Source of the DNA: Oscillospiraceae bacterium
GTDB lineage: Bacteria > Bacillota_A > Clostridia > Oscillospirales > Oscillospiraceae
Reading direction: 5' to 3'
NCBI GenBank assembly: GCA_015068055.1
Contig: SVLG01000001.1
Location: forward strand, 15,964-79,963
DNA length: 64,000 nucleotides
Shown here: positions 31,825 through 40,130 of the stretch, in pieces
Layout: every line of letters starts with the position of its first letter
Position numbering within the stretch: the first letter of the stretch is position 1
Program-made: the position numbers and the translations under genes
The notes under the pieces: generated by a model
What the model was told of the DNA's origin: nothing
What the model saw: the letters and a program-made list of their open reading frames with translations, nothing else
The model's database searches: none

Positions 31825-32776
31825 GGTTCTTATCCGCACCGAGCATCTCAAAAAACACTTCCACTTCAGCGAGGGGCTTACCCGCAAAAGCGTCAAGGCC
31901 GTGGACGACGTATCCCTGGAAATTTACCGGGGCGAAACACTGGGACTGGTGGGCGAGAGCGGCTGCGGCAAGTCCACGCTGGGCCGGGTGATTTTGCGGC
32001 TGCGGGAAAAGAGCGGCGGCAGCGTCACCTTTGAAGGGCGCGATATCCACGCTCTGGGCCGCCGGGAGTTGAAGGCTCTCCGGAAGGATATGCAGATCGT
32101 CTTTCAGGATCCCTACGCCTGCCTGAACCCCCGGCTTACCGTGGGAAAGATCATCGCCGAACCCCTGAAATTCCACGGTATCCGCCGCAAAGAGGAACGC
32201 ATGGCCCGGGTGAAGGAGGTCATGGCGGCGGTGAGTCTGCCCGAAAGCATGCTGGACCGCTATCCCCATGAGCTCTCCGGCGGCCAGCAGCAGCGGGTGG
32301 GCATCGCCCGCGCGCTGGTGCTGCAGCCCAGGTTCATCGTCTGTGACGAGGCGGTGAGCGCTCTGGACGTGTCCGTTCAGGCCCAGATCCTCAATCTGCT
32401 GGCCGAACTCAAGCAAAAATATCAGCTGACCTATCTTTTCATCTCCCACAATCTGGCCGTTGTGCATCACCTCTGCGACCGCATCGCCGTGATGTATCTG
32501 GGTAAGATTGTGGAGATGGCGGACCGGGAGAGTCTTTTCCAAAACCCGCAGCACCCCTATACCCGTGTGCTGATGTCGGCCCTGCTGGACACCGACGGCA
32601 GCACAAGGATCGAGGATTTCCAGCTCAGCGGTGAGCTGCCCGACCCGGTGGACACCCCCACGGGCTGCCGCTTCCACCCCCGCTGCCCTCATTGCACGGA
32701 GCGCTGCCGGACGGAGGAACCCCCGCTGCGCAAAAGCGAAGACGGCCACTTCGTGGCCTGCCATCTGTGCGAATAA
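31817..32776 (+). CDS. Peptide-type ABC ATPase (DppF/OppF)
   Basis: 319 residues. Walker A GESGCGKST, signature LSGGQQQRVGIARAL, Walker B FIVCDEAVSALDVS, switch His LFISHNLAVVHHLCD. C-terminal cysteine motif CRFHPRCPHCTERC. I chose the ATG at 31817, preceded by GGGAGG; longer readings run inside the DppD frame. Heterodimer partner of DppD. A terminator hairpin follows. Confidence 0.96.
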   Translation: MAEVLIRTEHLKKHFHFSEGLTRKSVKAVDDVSLEIYRGETLGLVGESGCGKSTLGRVILRLREKSGGSVTFEGRDIHALGRRELKALRKDMQIVFQDPYACLNPRLTVGKIIAEPLKFHGIRRKEERMARVKEVMAAVSLPESMLDRYPHELSGGQQQRVGIARALVLQPRFIVCDEAVSALDVSVQAQILNLLAELKQKYQLTYLFISHNLAVVHHLCDRIAVMYLGKIVEMADRESLFQNPQHPYTRVLMSALLDTDGSTRIEDFQLSGELPDPVDTPTGCRFHPRCPHCTERCRTEEPPLRKSEDGHFVACHLCE

Positions 32777-32784
32777 TATAGAAA

Positions 32785-32815
32785 CGCGGCGCAAAGCAGA
32801 AAGCTTTGCGCCGCG
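32785..32815. terminator. Bidirectional terminator
   Basis: CGCGGCGCAAAGC (32785-32797), loop AGAAA, GCTTTGCGCCGCG (32803-32815), between the convergent Dpp operon and AraC gene. Confidence 0.85.
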
Positions 32816-32819
32816 CTTC

Positions 32820-34001
32820 TTATTCCCTGTTCTGCCGGTATTCTTTGGGCGTCATACCATAGTGCTTTTTAAAGAGGGAGTTGAAATAATTCACACTGTT
32901 GAAGCCGGTGGCCTCGCTGATGACCATGATGCGCTCACTGCCGCCGCGCAGCATTTCCGCTGCCTTCTGCAGCCGGTAGCGGTTTAGATAGTCCACAAAG
33001 CGCTGGCCGGTCTGGGCATAGAACAGATGGCCGAAGTAACCCAGGGACAGACCCAGATGCTCGCTGACGCTCTGCTGGGAGAGATCGTGGTCGGCGTAAT
33101 TCTCCTCAATATACTTCTTGGCCGTAGCCGCGATGTAGTCGCTGCTTTCCCGGCGCTTTTCGTTGATGGCCCGGATAAAGTCCTCGCAGAGGGCCTCAAA
33201 CCAGCGCCGGAGCTCGCCGCTGTCGTCCATCTCCAGAATTTGCCGGAGATACTCCGCCGTCTGCCCCTCGGCAATGGAAACACCGATGTCGCTGGCGCGG
33301 TGGACGATCTGGGTAGTCAGCTCCAGATACAGCTGCCGAATGACCTGACGGCGGCTTTTCGCCTCCTGCAGCAGCTCCATCAGTTCCGTAAGTCTCACCC
33401 GGAGACGCTCCATATTGCCGTCCAGAAAACAGCCGATGACCCGGTCGAAGGCCGTGGTATGGTCGGCGGTGGTATCGGCAAAAAGCTGGCGGATGTTCCT
33501 GATGTGGATCACATGTTCGCCCGCGGCGGAGTACTTGTAGGCAATGCAGGTAGAGGCATCCTTGGCGGAGTCCTTGATCTCGGTGGCGTTGGCGATGACC
33601 TCGCCGATGCCCGCATAGATAACAATGCCGTACTCCGTCATGAGCCGTTCCAGCAGCTTGCCCAGCTGGGCATCCAGGGCGTCGAAGGGCTCCCGGCTGT
33701 CCGCGGAAAGCAGCAGGATCAGACTGTTGCGGCTGTCCACATAGCCGGAGACCCGCCAGCCGCAGCGGCTGAGGAAGCGGATGCTCGTCTCCTCCGCCTG
33801 GGCCAGCAGCTCATCGGTCCTTTCCGCCGGGTACATATCCAGATGCAAAGACAGCTCCGCCACGCAGCAAAGGGGCTGCCAGCCGGCAAAGCCCAGTTTT
33901 TCCATGCGGCAGCGGGCATCCTCCTCGGTAATGTCGCGTCGGCCCTCGATGAGAAAGCGAAGGAGCCGTTCACGGGCTGCGGCGCTTTGTTTCTGTGTCA
34001 T
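32820..34001 (-). CDS. AraC-family regulator with large N-terminal sensing region
   Basis: 393 residues. The last 100 are an AraC/XylS double helix-turn-helix (SSDYIAATAKKYIEENYADHD, LGLSLGYFGHLFYAQTGQRF, and ATGFNSVNYFNSLFKKHYGMTPKEYRQ). The preceding 280 residues resemble the central part of YesN-type regulators (a degenerate cyclase-like region around GIVIYAGIGEVI, then a helical linker), but there is no receiver domain. GGAGGG lies upstream of the ATG at 34001. It comes 22 bases after the epimerase gene at the tail of the polysaccharide operon and converges on the Dpp operon; either could be its target. Ligand unknown. Confidence 0.9.
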   Translation of the reverse strand: MTQKQSAAARERLLRFLIEGRRDITEEDARCRMEKLGFAGWQPLCCVAELSLHLDMYPAERTDELLAQAEETSIRFLSRCGWRVSGYVDSRNSLILLLSADSREPFDALDAQLGKLLERLMTEYGIVIYAGIGEVIANATEIKDSAKDASTCIAYKYSAAGEHVIHIRNIRQLFADTTADHTTAFDRVIGCFLDGNMERLRVRLTELMELLQEAKSRRQVIRQLYLELTTQIVHRASDIGVSIAEGQTAEYLRQILEMDDSGELRRWFEALCEDFIRAINEKRRESSDYIAATAKKYIEENYADHDLSQQSVSEHLGLSLGYFGHLFYAQTGQRFVDYLNRYRLQKAAEMLRGGSERIMVISEATGFNSVNYFNSLFKKHYGMTPKEYRQNRE

Positions 34002-34023
34002 AAGGCTCCCTCCTTTCGATGAT

Positions 34024-34899
34024 TTATACAGACTGGATCAGGGTCTCCCGATCCAGCATGGAGCGGTTTCTCTCGTAATAGGCATAGAGGTCCCGGAGGG
34101 CCTCCTCCATGGGCGTAATGGAAAGCCCCGGTATCTGAGTGAGCAGGCGGCTGTTATCCGCGGAATAGTCCACGTTCCGCTCGTCGGAAAGGAGACGGAT
34201 GGGCAAATCCTTCCCCGAGACCTTTCTCACCAGCTCCGCAAGCTCCGTGAGCTTATACTGCCTGCCGTGGGCAATGTTGTAGTCGTGATGGTCGGGAGTA
34301 TTCTCAATGAACCAGCGGACGATTTCCGGCAGATCCTCGATGGAAAGGAAGTCGAAATAACAGTCCCGGCGGACCGTAAGCGGCAGGTCGAACACCGCCT
34401 TGCAGCAAAGACCGGAAAGGAACTTGATGTTCCAGAGTTCGTACTTGCCGAAGATGCCGAACAGACGCAGATTGTAGATGTTCTCCGAACGGCGGGCAAT
34501 CTGGTTCATCGTATACTTGGCAAGACCGTATTCCGACACGGGGATGCTTCTGCCAAAGTCCTCCTCCCGGACCATGGAGATATCAAAGCGCTTGTCAAAC
34601 TCCGCCCCGGAGCCGAAGTACAGGAGCTTTTCCACCCGATGGCTGATCTTCTCCATGTTGGCGAACATCCGCATATCGTTGAAAAACTCTTTTTCCGCGC
34701 CGTTGAACATGGGCACATGGATAGCTCCATGGACAATCCCATCGATCTTATGGGCAAGGACGTAGCTTTCCAGAGCCGTATAGTCCAGAAGCTCCAGTTC
34801 CTTATGGGAGGGGGCAAAAATCTCATAGCGGCCGTCAAGAGCCTCCCGAAGATTTCGCCCCACAAAACCGGAGCCACCGGTGATCAGTATCCGCTTCAT
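34024..34899 (-). CDS. NAD(P)-dependent sugar epimerase/reductase (extended SDR)
   Basis: 291 residues. Rossmann motif ITGGSGFVGRNL at residues 5-16 and catalytic Tyr-x3-Lys in VSEYGLAKYT (about 136-145). This is a nucleotide-sugar epimerase, dehydratase or ketoreductase type (compare GDP-fucose synthase and YerF-like reductases). ATG at 34899 with GGGAGG upstream; it overlaps the stop of the ThDP-enzyme gene (ATGA). Tight coupling to a ThDP carboligase-like enzyme suggests the two act in sequence on one nucleotide sugar (inference). Substrate unproven. Confidence 0.88.
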   Translation of the reverse strand: MKRILITGGSGFVGRNLREALDGRYEIFAPSHKELELLDYTALESYVLAHKIDGIVHGAIHVPMFNGAEKEFFNDMRMFANMEKISHRVEKLLYFGSGAEFDKRFDISMVREEDFGRSIPVSEYGLAKYTMNQIARRSENIYNLRLFGIFGKYELWNIKFLSGLCCKAVFDLPLTVRRDCYFDFLSIEDLPEIVRWFIENTPDHHDYNIAHGRQYKLTELAELVRKVSGKDLPIRLLSDERNVDYSADNSRLLTQIPGLSITPMEEALRDLYAYYERNRSMLDRETLIQSV

Positions 34900-36707
34900 G
34901 CATCCTCCCATTTGGGCATGTTCTCCGCCTGTTCCTCTTTACTCACAAAGGGATAGAGGTTTTCCAGCTTGGAGGAGGTGAAAGAGCCGTCGGGGTTGGC
35001 AATGGTCATGGACTTGGGGATCTCGTCGAAGTTGATGGAGGCGCAGAGTTCGCAGAGGCAGGGCTCGTTGTCCTTCATGATCTCGGAAAGCACCGCGTCG
35101 ATCTGCTCGTTGCTTTCAATCTTATAATAAGGCAGGTCATAGAGGGCAGCTATCTTTTCCATGGGCGGGATGGCCAGACCGCTTTCGGCATTGCAGCCGG
35201 CGTAGCGGGACTGGAAATTGTTCATCTGCATGGTGTAGATGGAGGCATAGCCGTTGTTGGCCCAGATGAAGAGCTTCAGCGGCAGCTTATACTTGCGGAT
35301 AAGCGCCAGCTCCTGAATGTTATGCTGCAGGCTGCCGTCGCCTTCCAGCAGCAGCGTGCGCTGCTTGCCGCTGGCCACACAGCAGGAGATGGCGCTGGGC
35401 AGGCACCAGCCCATGGAGCCGATGCCCATGGAGGTCACAAAGCGCTGGCCCCGCTTGAGCCGATAGGCCATGTGGGAGATGCCGCAGGTACGGCCGGAGG
35501 AGGAACCAACAAAGACATCCGAGGCCTTGGAGTAGTCGGAGAGCTTGTCGGCAAAGAGGAAGCCATCCACCTTGCCCTCGTTGTCCAGAGGCTGCTTTTC
35601 CCTGTTGAGGGGGTACTTCTCCTTCATACGCGTGCAGTAGGCGAGCCACGCGCTCCGGTCGCAGGGTTTGTAAGCCGCCTTGCAGCGCTCCATGGCGTCC
35701 AGAAACTCGGCGGCGTTGGCCGCAAAGCTCATGACAAAGTCAATGTCCAGCTTGGTGATCTCCCGCTCCTCGATGTCCACCATAATCTTTTTGGCATGGG
35801 GGGCAAAGTGCGGCTCGTCATAAGCGGTGACGGCGGGGTTCAGCCGGGTACCGATCATCAGCAGGAAGTCGGTATTCTGCAGAACGTAGTTGGAAAAGCG
35901 GGTGGTTGGGATGCCGGGGCTGCCCATAAAGAGGGCTTCCTCATCACCAAACACACCCTTGGCCCGCCAGGTGGCCAGCACAGGGATGGAAAATTCCTCG
36001 GCCAGACGGCGGATCCGCTCCTGCCGCCCGGCAGAAACCACGCCATGGCCGATGAGGATGGCGGGACGTTTGGCGGCGTTCAGCAGCTCATAGAGCCGGA
36101 GGATGTCCTCCTCCTTCACGCGGCTCTCCTCCACGAGGCCCTCCGCCGCAGGATCGAAGGCCACCAGCTCGCTCTCGGAGACCACGGCGCCCTGTACGTC
36201 CAGGGGGACATCGATCCACACAGGGCCCTTGCGGCCATGGGTGGCCAGGTATACGGCCTTTTCCAGATGGTAGCGGATCTCCTCTTTCTTCAGCACGGTG
36301 ACGGCATACTTGGTGATGGCCTTGACACAGGGAACGATGGCAATCTCCTGCGCGCCGTAGATGCGCAGGCCCATGAGCTGCCCCATCTGGCTGGTCTTGC
36401 ACTGGCCGCTGATATACAGCACAGGGGTGGAGTCCACCCAGGCCCCGGCGCAGCCGGTAACCGCGTTGGTGGCACCGGGGCCGGTGGTGACCATGGCAGC
36501 ACCCAGATGGCCGTTGAACTGGGCATAGCTGTCGGCGCAGATGGCGCTGGCCTGCTCGTTGAGGTTGAATACCAGATTGAGGCCCTCCTGCCGCTTAGCG
36601 CTGTCCAGCAGATGCATCATGCCGCCGCCGGAGATCAGAAAGAGGTCGCGGATACCCTGCTCCACAAGGAAGCGGGAGATATAATCGGAAACTTTGATGG
36701 TGGACAT
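34896..36707 (-). CDS. Thiamine-diphosphate enzyme of the acetolactate-synthase superfamily
   Basis: 603 residues, slightly longer than acetolactate synthase because of a C-terminal extension. PYR domain about 1-175 with the activating Glu in FNLNEQASAICADSYAQ and TTGPGATNAV; middle domain about 195-335 (RPAILIGHGVVSAG); PP domain about 385-555 with GDGSLQHN ... NNGYASIY, the metal/ThDP site. Since it sits among sugar genes and not with ilv genes, it is likely a sugar-modifying carboligase or decarboxylase, as with YerE in yersiniose synthesis (inference). Starts at 36707. Confidence 0.9.
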   Translation of the reverse strand: MSTIKVSDYISRFLVEQGIRDLFLISGGGMMHLLDSAKRQEGLNLVFNLNEQASAICADSYAQFNGHLGAAMVTTGPGATNAVTGCAGAWVDSTPVLYISGQCKTSQMGQLMGLRIYGAQEIAIVPCVKAITKYAVTVLKKEEIRYHLEKAVYLATHGRKGPVWIDVPLDVQGAVVSESELVAFDPAAEGLVEESRVKEEDILRLYELLNAAKRPAILIGHGVVSAGRQERIRRLAEEFSIPVLATWRAKGVFGDEEALFMGSPGIPTTRFSNYVLQNTDFLLMIGTRLNPAVTAYDEPHFAPHAKKIMVDIEEREITKLDIDFVMSFAANAAEFLDAMERCKAAYKPCDRSAWLAYCTRMKEKYPLNREKQPLDNEGKVDGFLFADKLSDYSKASDVFVGSSSGRTCGISHMAYRLKRGQRFVTSMGIGSMGWCLPSAISCCVASGKQRTLLLEGDGSLQHNIQELALIRKYKLPLKLFIWANNGYASIYTMQMNNFQSRYAGCNAESGLAIPPMEKIAALYDLPYYKIESNEQIDAVLSEIMKDNEPCLCELCASINFDEIPKSMTIANPDGSFTSSKLENLYPFVSKEEQAENMPKWEDA

Positions 36708-36718
36708 GGCTCTGCTCC

Positions 36719-37948
36719 TTACAACACCAGACGAAGGAAGGCGTAGCTCCCTTCCGGTTTATTCATTTCCTCAAAGAGGTTCTTGGCGGCTTTTTCCGCC
36801 CCGTTGGTGGTGACAAAAACCACCTCGTCGGGGTTTTCCCGGATCACATCCGGGTGAACGCTGCGAAGGCCCTTGAACTTCGCCGCCCGGAAGGAGTCAT
36901 AGACATGGCAGAGGCGGGCGTTGGGATAGCGCGCTGCGATATAGTCGGCCAGCCACTCCCCGATCTGGGTGAGGCCCCAGAGGCCGTAGTCATAGGCCGC
37001 ATCCCGGTCCGTCCAGTGGGTGTCCACCCAGCGCTTCAGAGAGTCGCAGGCGTCGTTGATATACTCGCTCTTTTCCCGGTCCTCATAGAACCAGCTGAGG
37101 TCGCAGAGGGGTGCGTTTTCCTCATAGGCCTTCCAGAGCCGCTCGATGGTAAGGCTCAGCACCCGGTCCCGGTGCGCATCCAGTTCCACCGGGGCGGGAT
37201 CCCAGTCGGTGCCCTCCAGCTTGTCGGGGGTGTTGATGGGCAGGAGCTTTTCCAGCCAGCTCATCCGGTAGCTGACGCGATCCTTCAGCAGGATCACGGG
37301 GATGCCGGCGGCCACGCAGGGCATGGAGCAATGGAGGAGAGAGGTAATGACCAGTCGCGCCTTGTCCTTATACTCCTGATACTGCCGCAGCGTCTCCGCC
37401 TTGGCATCCTCCAGCTTCTCATGGCGGAGGTGCGTGCGGATCTGCGCATTCTCCCGAAGGGAGGCAGGAATGCGCTCGGCGAGCTTCGGGTCCACATCCA
37501 CGAGGAAGACCTCGCCCCGCTCCGGCTCGCTCTCGCGCTTTGGCAGGGTGATGGTGATGCAGCCGTGGAGATAGCAGCGGATCTGATAGCGGCGGAGAGT
37601 GTTCAGCGTCCGCTCGTCCCGGCAGCCGATGGGCTCGTATTTTTTATAATAGGCCACCTCCACATCTTCCAGCGTCTCCTTGACCATGGTGAGCCCCAGA
37701 AAGACAGGGATGATGTAAGGGGAAAAGCGCCCGGCGATTCCCCCCTCCCGGTAGTCCACCAGCGGCATGGTGACAGGGAGGATCACATACTCGCCCTTAT
37801 AGGTGGAAAGCTCATTGGTGTCGATGTAGACAACGTCCTTGAGATCGATGCCCATTTGCTCATAGATGTGGTCGATGGCAAGGATCTGCATATTGTCGCC
37901 CAGATTGTTGACGCCCCGGGCCTGAAAATGGTAGTTGGCAAATTTCAT
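36719..37948 (-). CDS. Polysaccharide pyruvyltransferase-family protein
   Basis: 409 residues. The N-terminal NNLGDNMQILAIDHI and middle ARLVITSLLHCSMPCVAAGIPVIL match the polysaccharide pyruvyltransferase family, which ketal-links pyruvate from PEP to sugars; the usual SRLHG motif appears as SLLHC, so activity is uncertain. The C-terminal 100 residues (YGLWGLTQIGEWLADYIAARYPNARL) resemble a small Rossmann-like unit that I cannot assign. It lies 11 bases before the ThDP-enzyme gene in the operon and 12 after the PP-loop gene. Confidence 0.8.
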   Translation of the reverse strand: MKFANYHFQARGVNNLGDNMQILAIDHIYEQMGIDLKDVVYIDTNELSTYKGEYVILPVTMPLVDYREGGIAGRFSPYIIPVFLGLTMVKETLEDVEVAYYKKYEPIGCRDERTLNTLRRYQIRCYLHGCITITLPKRESEPERGEVFLVDVDPKLAERIPASLRENAQIRTHLRHEKLEDAKAETLRQYQEYKDKARLVITSLLHCSMPCVAAGIPVILLKDRVSYRMSWLEKLLPINTPDKLEGTDWDPAPVELDAHRDRVLSLTIERLWKAYEENAPLCDLSWFYEDREKSEYINDACDSLKRWVDTHWTDRDAAYDYGLWGLTQIGEWLADYIAARYPNARLCHVYDSFRAAKFKGLRSVHPDVIRENPDEVVFVTTNGAEKAAKNLFEEMNKPEGSYAFLRLVL

Positions 37949-37960
37949 TTGGCAGCTCCC

Positions 37961-39151
37961 TTACTTTCTGTTTTCAACCTTCTCCCGCTGGCGGTTGACC
38001 GTGGTAAAGCCTCGTTTGGCCCACTTTTGCAGCGCGCCCCAGTAGGCCCGGAGCGGCAGCTTCCGACCGCTGGCCTTATAAGCCATACGGATCTCCCTGC
38101 AATACTCATCGCCGCCCCACTCTTTCAGCAGAATGTAGCCCCAATGGTAGGCAACGTCCCGGTAATAGTCCTCGATATCAAAAACATTTTTATAGCGCTC
38201 CAGCGCTCCGGCGCAATCCAGCTCCGCCATGGTGCGGGTGCACTTGGCACAGCGGCTGCAGTTGCCCTCCGCCTGATCCTCCTTAAGACAAACGGCAAGA
38301 TTGTCGTAGGTAAAGGGATGGTCGATGATATACCTCACCTTTTCCAGTCTCGTGCTCTCAATGCCGGAGGAATAGATCTGCACGCTCTCGGTGCTGAAAC
38401 ACTGCACCGTCAGACCGTCATGGTCGGCACCCTTGGCATCGGAGAAGCCAAACTCGTTGGCAGAGTAGCCGGAGGAATAATAATAGACGGAGAAAAGTCC
38501 CTGCAGCGCCAGCACCGCCCCCAAAAACACAAAGGGGACGATGGGGGCGTGAGCCTTGCCGTAAAGATCCTTGCAGGCGTTACTCTTTACGCAGAGATAC
38601 GAAATACCGGTATCCTCCGCCACCCGCTGTGCCTTCTCCTCCAGCATCTTTTCGGAGGGACTGTCGTAGCCATCGTAAATACCCACATTGAAGAAAACAC
38701 CGTGGGTCAGCCGATAGACCCCCGCTTCGGGAGACATATACTTGGCAATGGTATAGGAAGAATCCACGCCGCCGGAAATGCCGGTGCCCACGGCACCCAT
38801 GCTCTTTACGGGTGTTTCCTCCACCTCACAGCAGATCTTTACCGGTTCGTAGTAGGAAATGTTCTTGCAGAGAAGGGGGATGTAATAGCTGACCAACTGG
38901 TGATAAAGCCGCTTGGATACGGCCGCTTCACAGACGATGCTGAGCTCTTTGTCCTCCCGGGCGGCCATCATGGCCAGCGGCAGCACATTGACCAGGAATC
39001 CGTCCGCTCTCGCCGCAGCAAAGGCTCCCTCAAAGGCCGCGTCCAACTCATAAAAGATGTCCCAGCGCTTTTCGCCGTAGGTGACGGCAGCGCTCATACG
39101 GGCCTTGCCCTCCGAAGTTTTCACGCAGGGCTTTGCAATCCGCATTTCCAT
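37961..39151 (-). CDS. PP-loop ATP pyrophosphatase-like protein
   Basis: 396 residues. A PP-loop SGGVDSS in GTGISGGVDSSYTIAKY (about residue 122) shows an adenylating N-type ATP pyrophosphatase domain as in asparagine synthetase, ThiI or sugar amidotransferases. A cysteine cluster NCSRCAKCTRTM near residue 295 may bind zinc. The first 110 residues have no family that I recognise. In a polysaccharide locus, amidation or amination of a sugar acid is a reasonable guess, as for WbpG-type proteins, but there is no glutaminase partner nearby. AAAGGAA precedes the ATG at 39151. Confidence 0.78.
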   Translation of the reverse strand: MEMRIAKPCVKTSEGKARMSAAVTYGEKRWDIFYELDAAFEGAFAAARADGFLVNVLPLAMMAAREDKELSIVCEAAVSKRLYHQLVSYYIPLLCKNISYYEPVKICCEVEETPVKSMGAVGTGISGGVDSSYTIAKYMSPEAGVYRLTHGVFFNVGIYDGYDSPSEKMLEEKAQRVAEDTGISYLCVKSNACKDLYGKAHAPIVPFVFLGAVLALQGLFSVYYYSSGYSANEFGFSDAKGADHDGLTVQCFSTESVQIYSSGIESTRLEKVRYIIDHPFTYDNLAVCLKEDQAEGNCSRCAKCTRTMAELDCAGALERYKNVFDIEDYYRDVAYHWGYILLKEWGGDEYCREIRMAYKASGRKLPLRAYWGALQKWAKRGFTTVNRQREKVENRK

Positions 39152-39176
39152 GGTAATTATTCCTTTCCTGCGGCGC

Positions 39177-40130
39177 TTACGCTTCCTCGTCCGCGCCGAA
39201 ATTCAGCCGCTCACGCTCCACCACAAGAGGGCGCTTCATAAGCCGCTGGTTGACCTTCATGAGATACTCGCCCAAAAGGCCGATAAAGAAAAGCTGCAGC
39301 GAGCCCATAAAGAACACGCCGATCAAAACGGGCGCCATACCGGCAGCAAAGAGGTTCCAGAACATCAGCTTCAACACCAGATAGACACAGCCGATGATAA
39401 AGCTGACGATACCGCAGAAAAGGCCGCCGATGGTGGCAATACGGGGCCCCATACTGGAGGCGTTGACAAAACGGCTGATGGCAATGTTCACCAACATGAG
39501 AAGATTGTTCTTGGAGCGTCCGCTCTTGCGCCGGGCGTGGACATACTCCACCTTCTCAATGTCATAACCCAGAATGGCCACATGCTGCAGGAAAGAGGGA
39601 GCGGGGTCGTCGATCTTCCGGCAGACGGAGAGGAAGGCATTGTCATAAAGGCCGCTGCCGTTATAATTGCGGATGACAGGACCGTTGGAAAGGCTGTCGG
39701 TAATGCGGTAAAAAAGTTGGCGCACGCGCCACATAAGGCCGCTTTCCTCGGCACTCTTTTTTACAAGGCAGACGATCTTGGCCCCGTTCTCCCATTTTTC
39801 AAGGAGCTGGGGGACGACGCTCAGAGGCACCTGAAAGTCGCAGGGCATGGCAATGGTGCAGTCGCCCTCGCTCTGCATGATGCCATGGTAGCCGCTGGTC
39901 ATGGGAAAGTTCTTGGCGTTGAGGATAACCCGTACCTGAGGGTACTTTTCGCAGAGTTCCCGGAGCTTTTTCTGCGTGCCGTCGGTGGAGGAGTTGTCGA
40001 TAAACTGGATACGCAGCCGGTACTGGGGCAGCTGGCGCTCAAAAAGCTCCATAAGTTGTTCTGCCATAGGAACCACATTGTCCACCTCGTTATAGCAGGG
40101 AATGGACATACAAACGATTTTCTTGCTCAT
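39177..40130 (-). CDS. GtrB-like family-2 glycosyltransferase with two membrane helices
   Basis: 317 residues. GT-A domain about 1-210 (VCMSIPCYNEVDNVVPMAEQL, IDNSSTDGTQKKL), then two transmembrane helices (about 232-255 and 265-290), as in polyprenyl-phosphate sugar synthases such as GtrB. The R-x-x-G-x-SK motif is present (ARRKSGRSKNN). The usual DADLQDP metal site reads PCDFQVP, so one metal ligand appears changed; substrate or activity may differ. It overlaps the flippase gene by 4 bases. Confidence 0.9.
   Translation of the reverse strand: MSKKIVCMSIPCYNEVDNVVPMAEQLMELFERQLPQYRLRIQFIDNSSTDGTQKKLRELCEKYPQVRVILNAKNFPMTSGYHGIMQSEGDCTIAMPCDFQVPLSVVPQLLEKWENGAKIVCLVKKSAEESGLMWRVRQLFYRITDSLSNGPVIRNYNGSGLYDNAFLSVCRKIDDPAPSFLQHVAILGYDIEKVEYVHARRKSGRSKNNLLMLVNIAISRFVNASSMGPRIATIGGLFCGIVSFIIGCVYLVLKLMFWNLFAAGMAPVLIGVFFMGSLQLFFIGLLGEYLMKVNQRLMKRPLVVERERLNFGADEEA

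Noticed and set aside
36854..39241. 795-codon plus-strand open frame
   Set aside because: Antisense to the pyruvyltransferase-like and PP-loop genes; no domain recognised.
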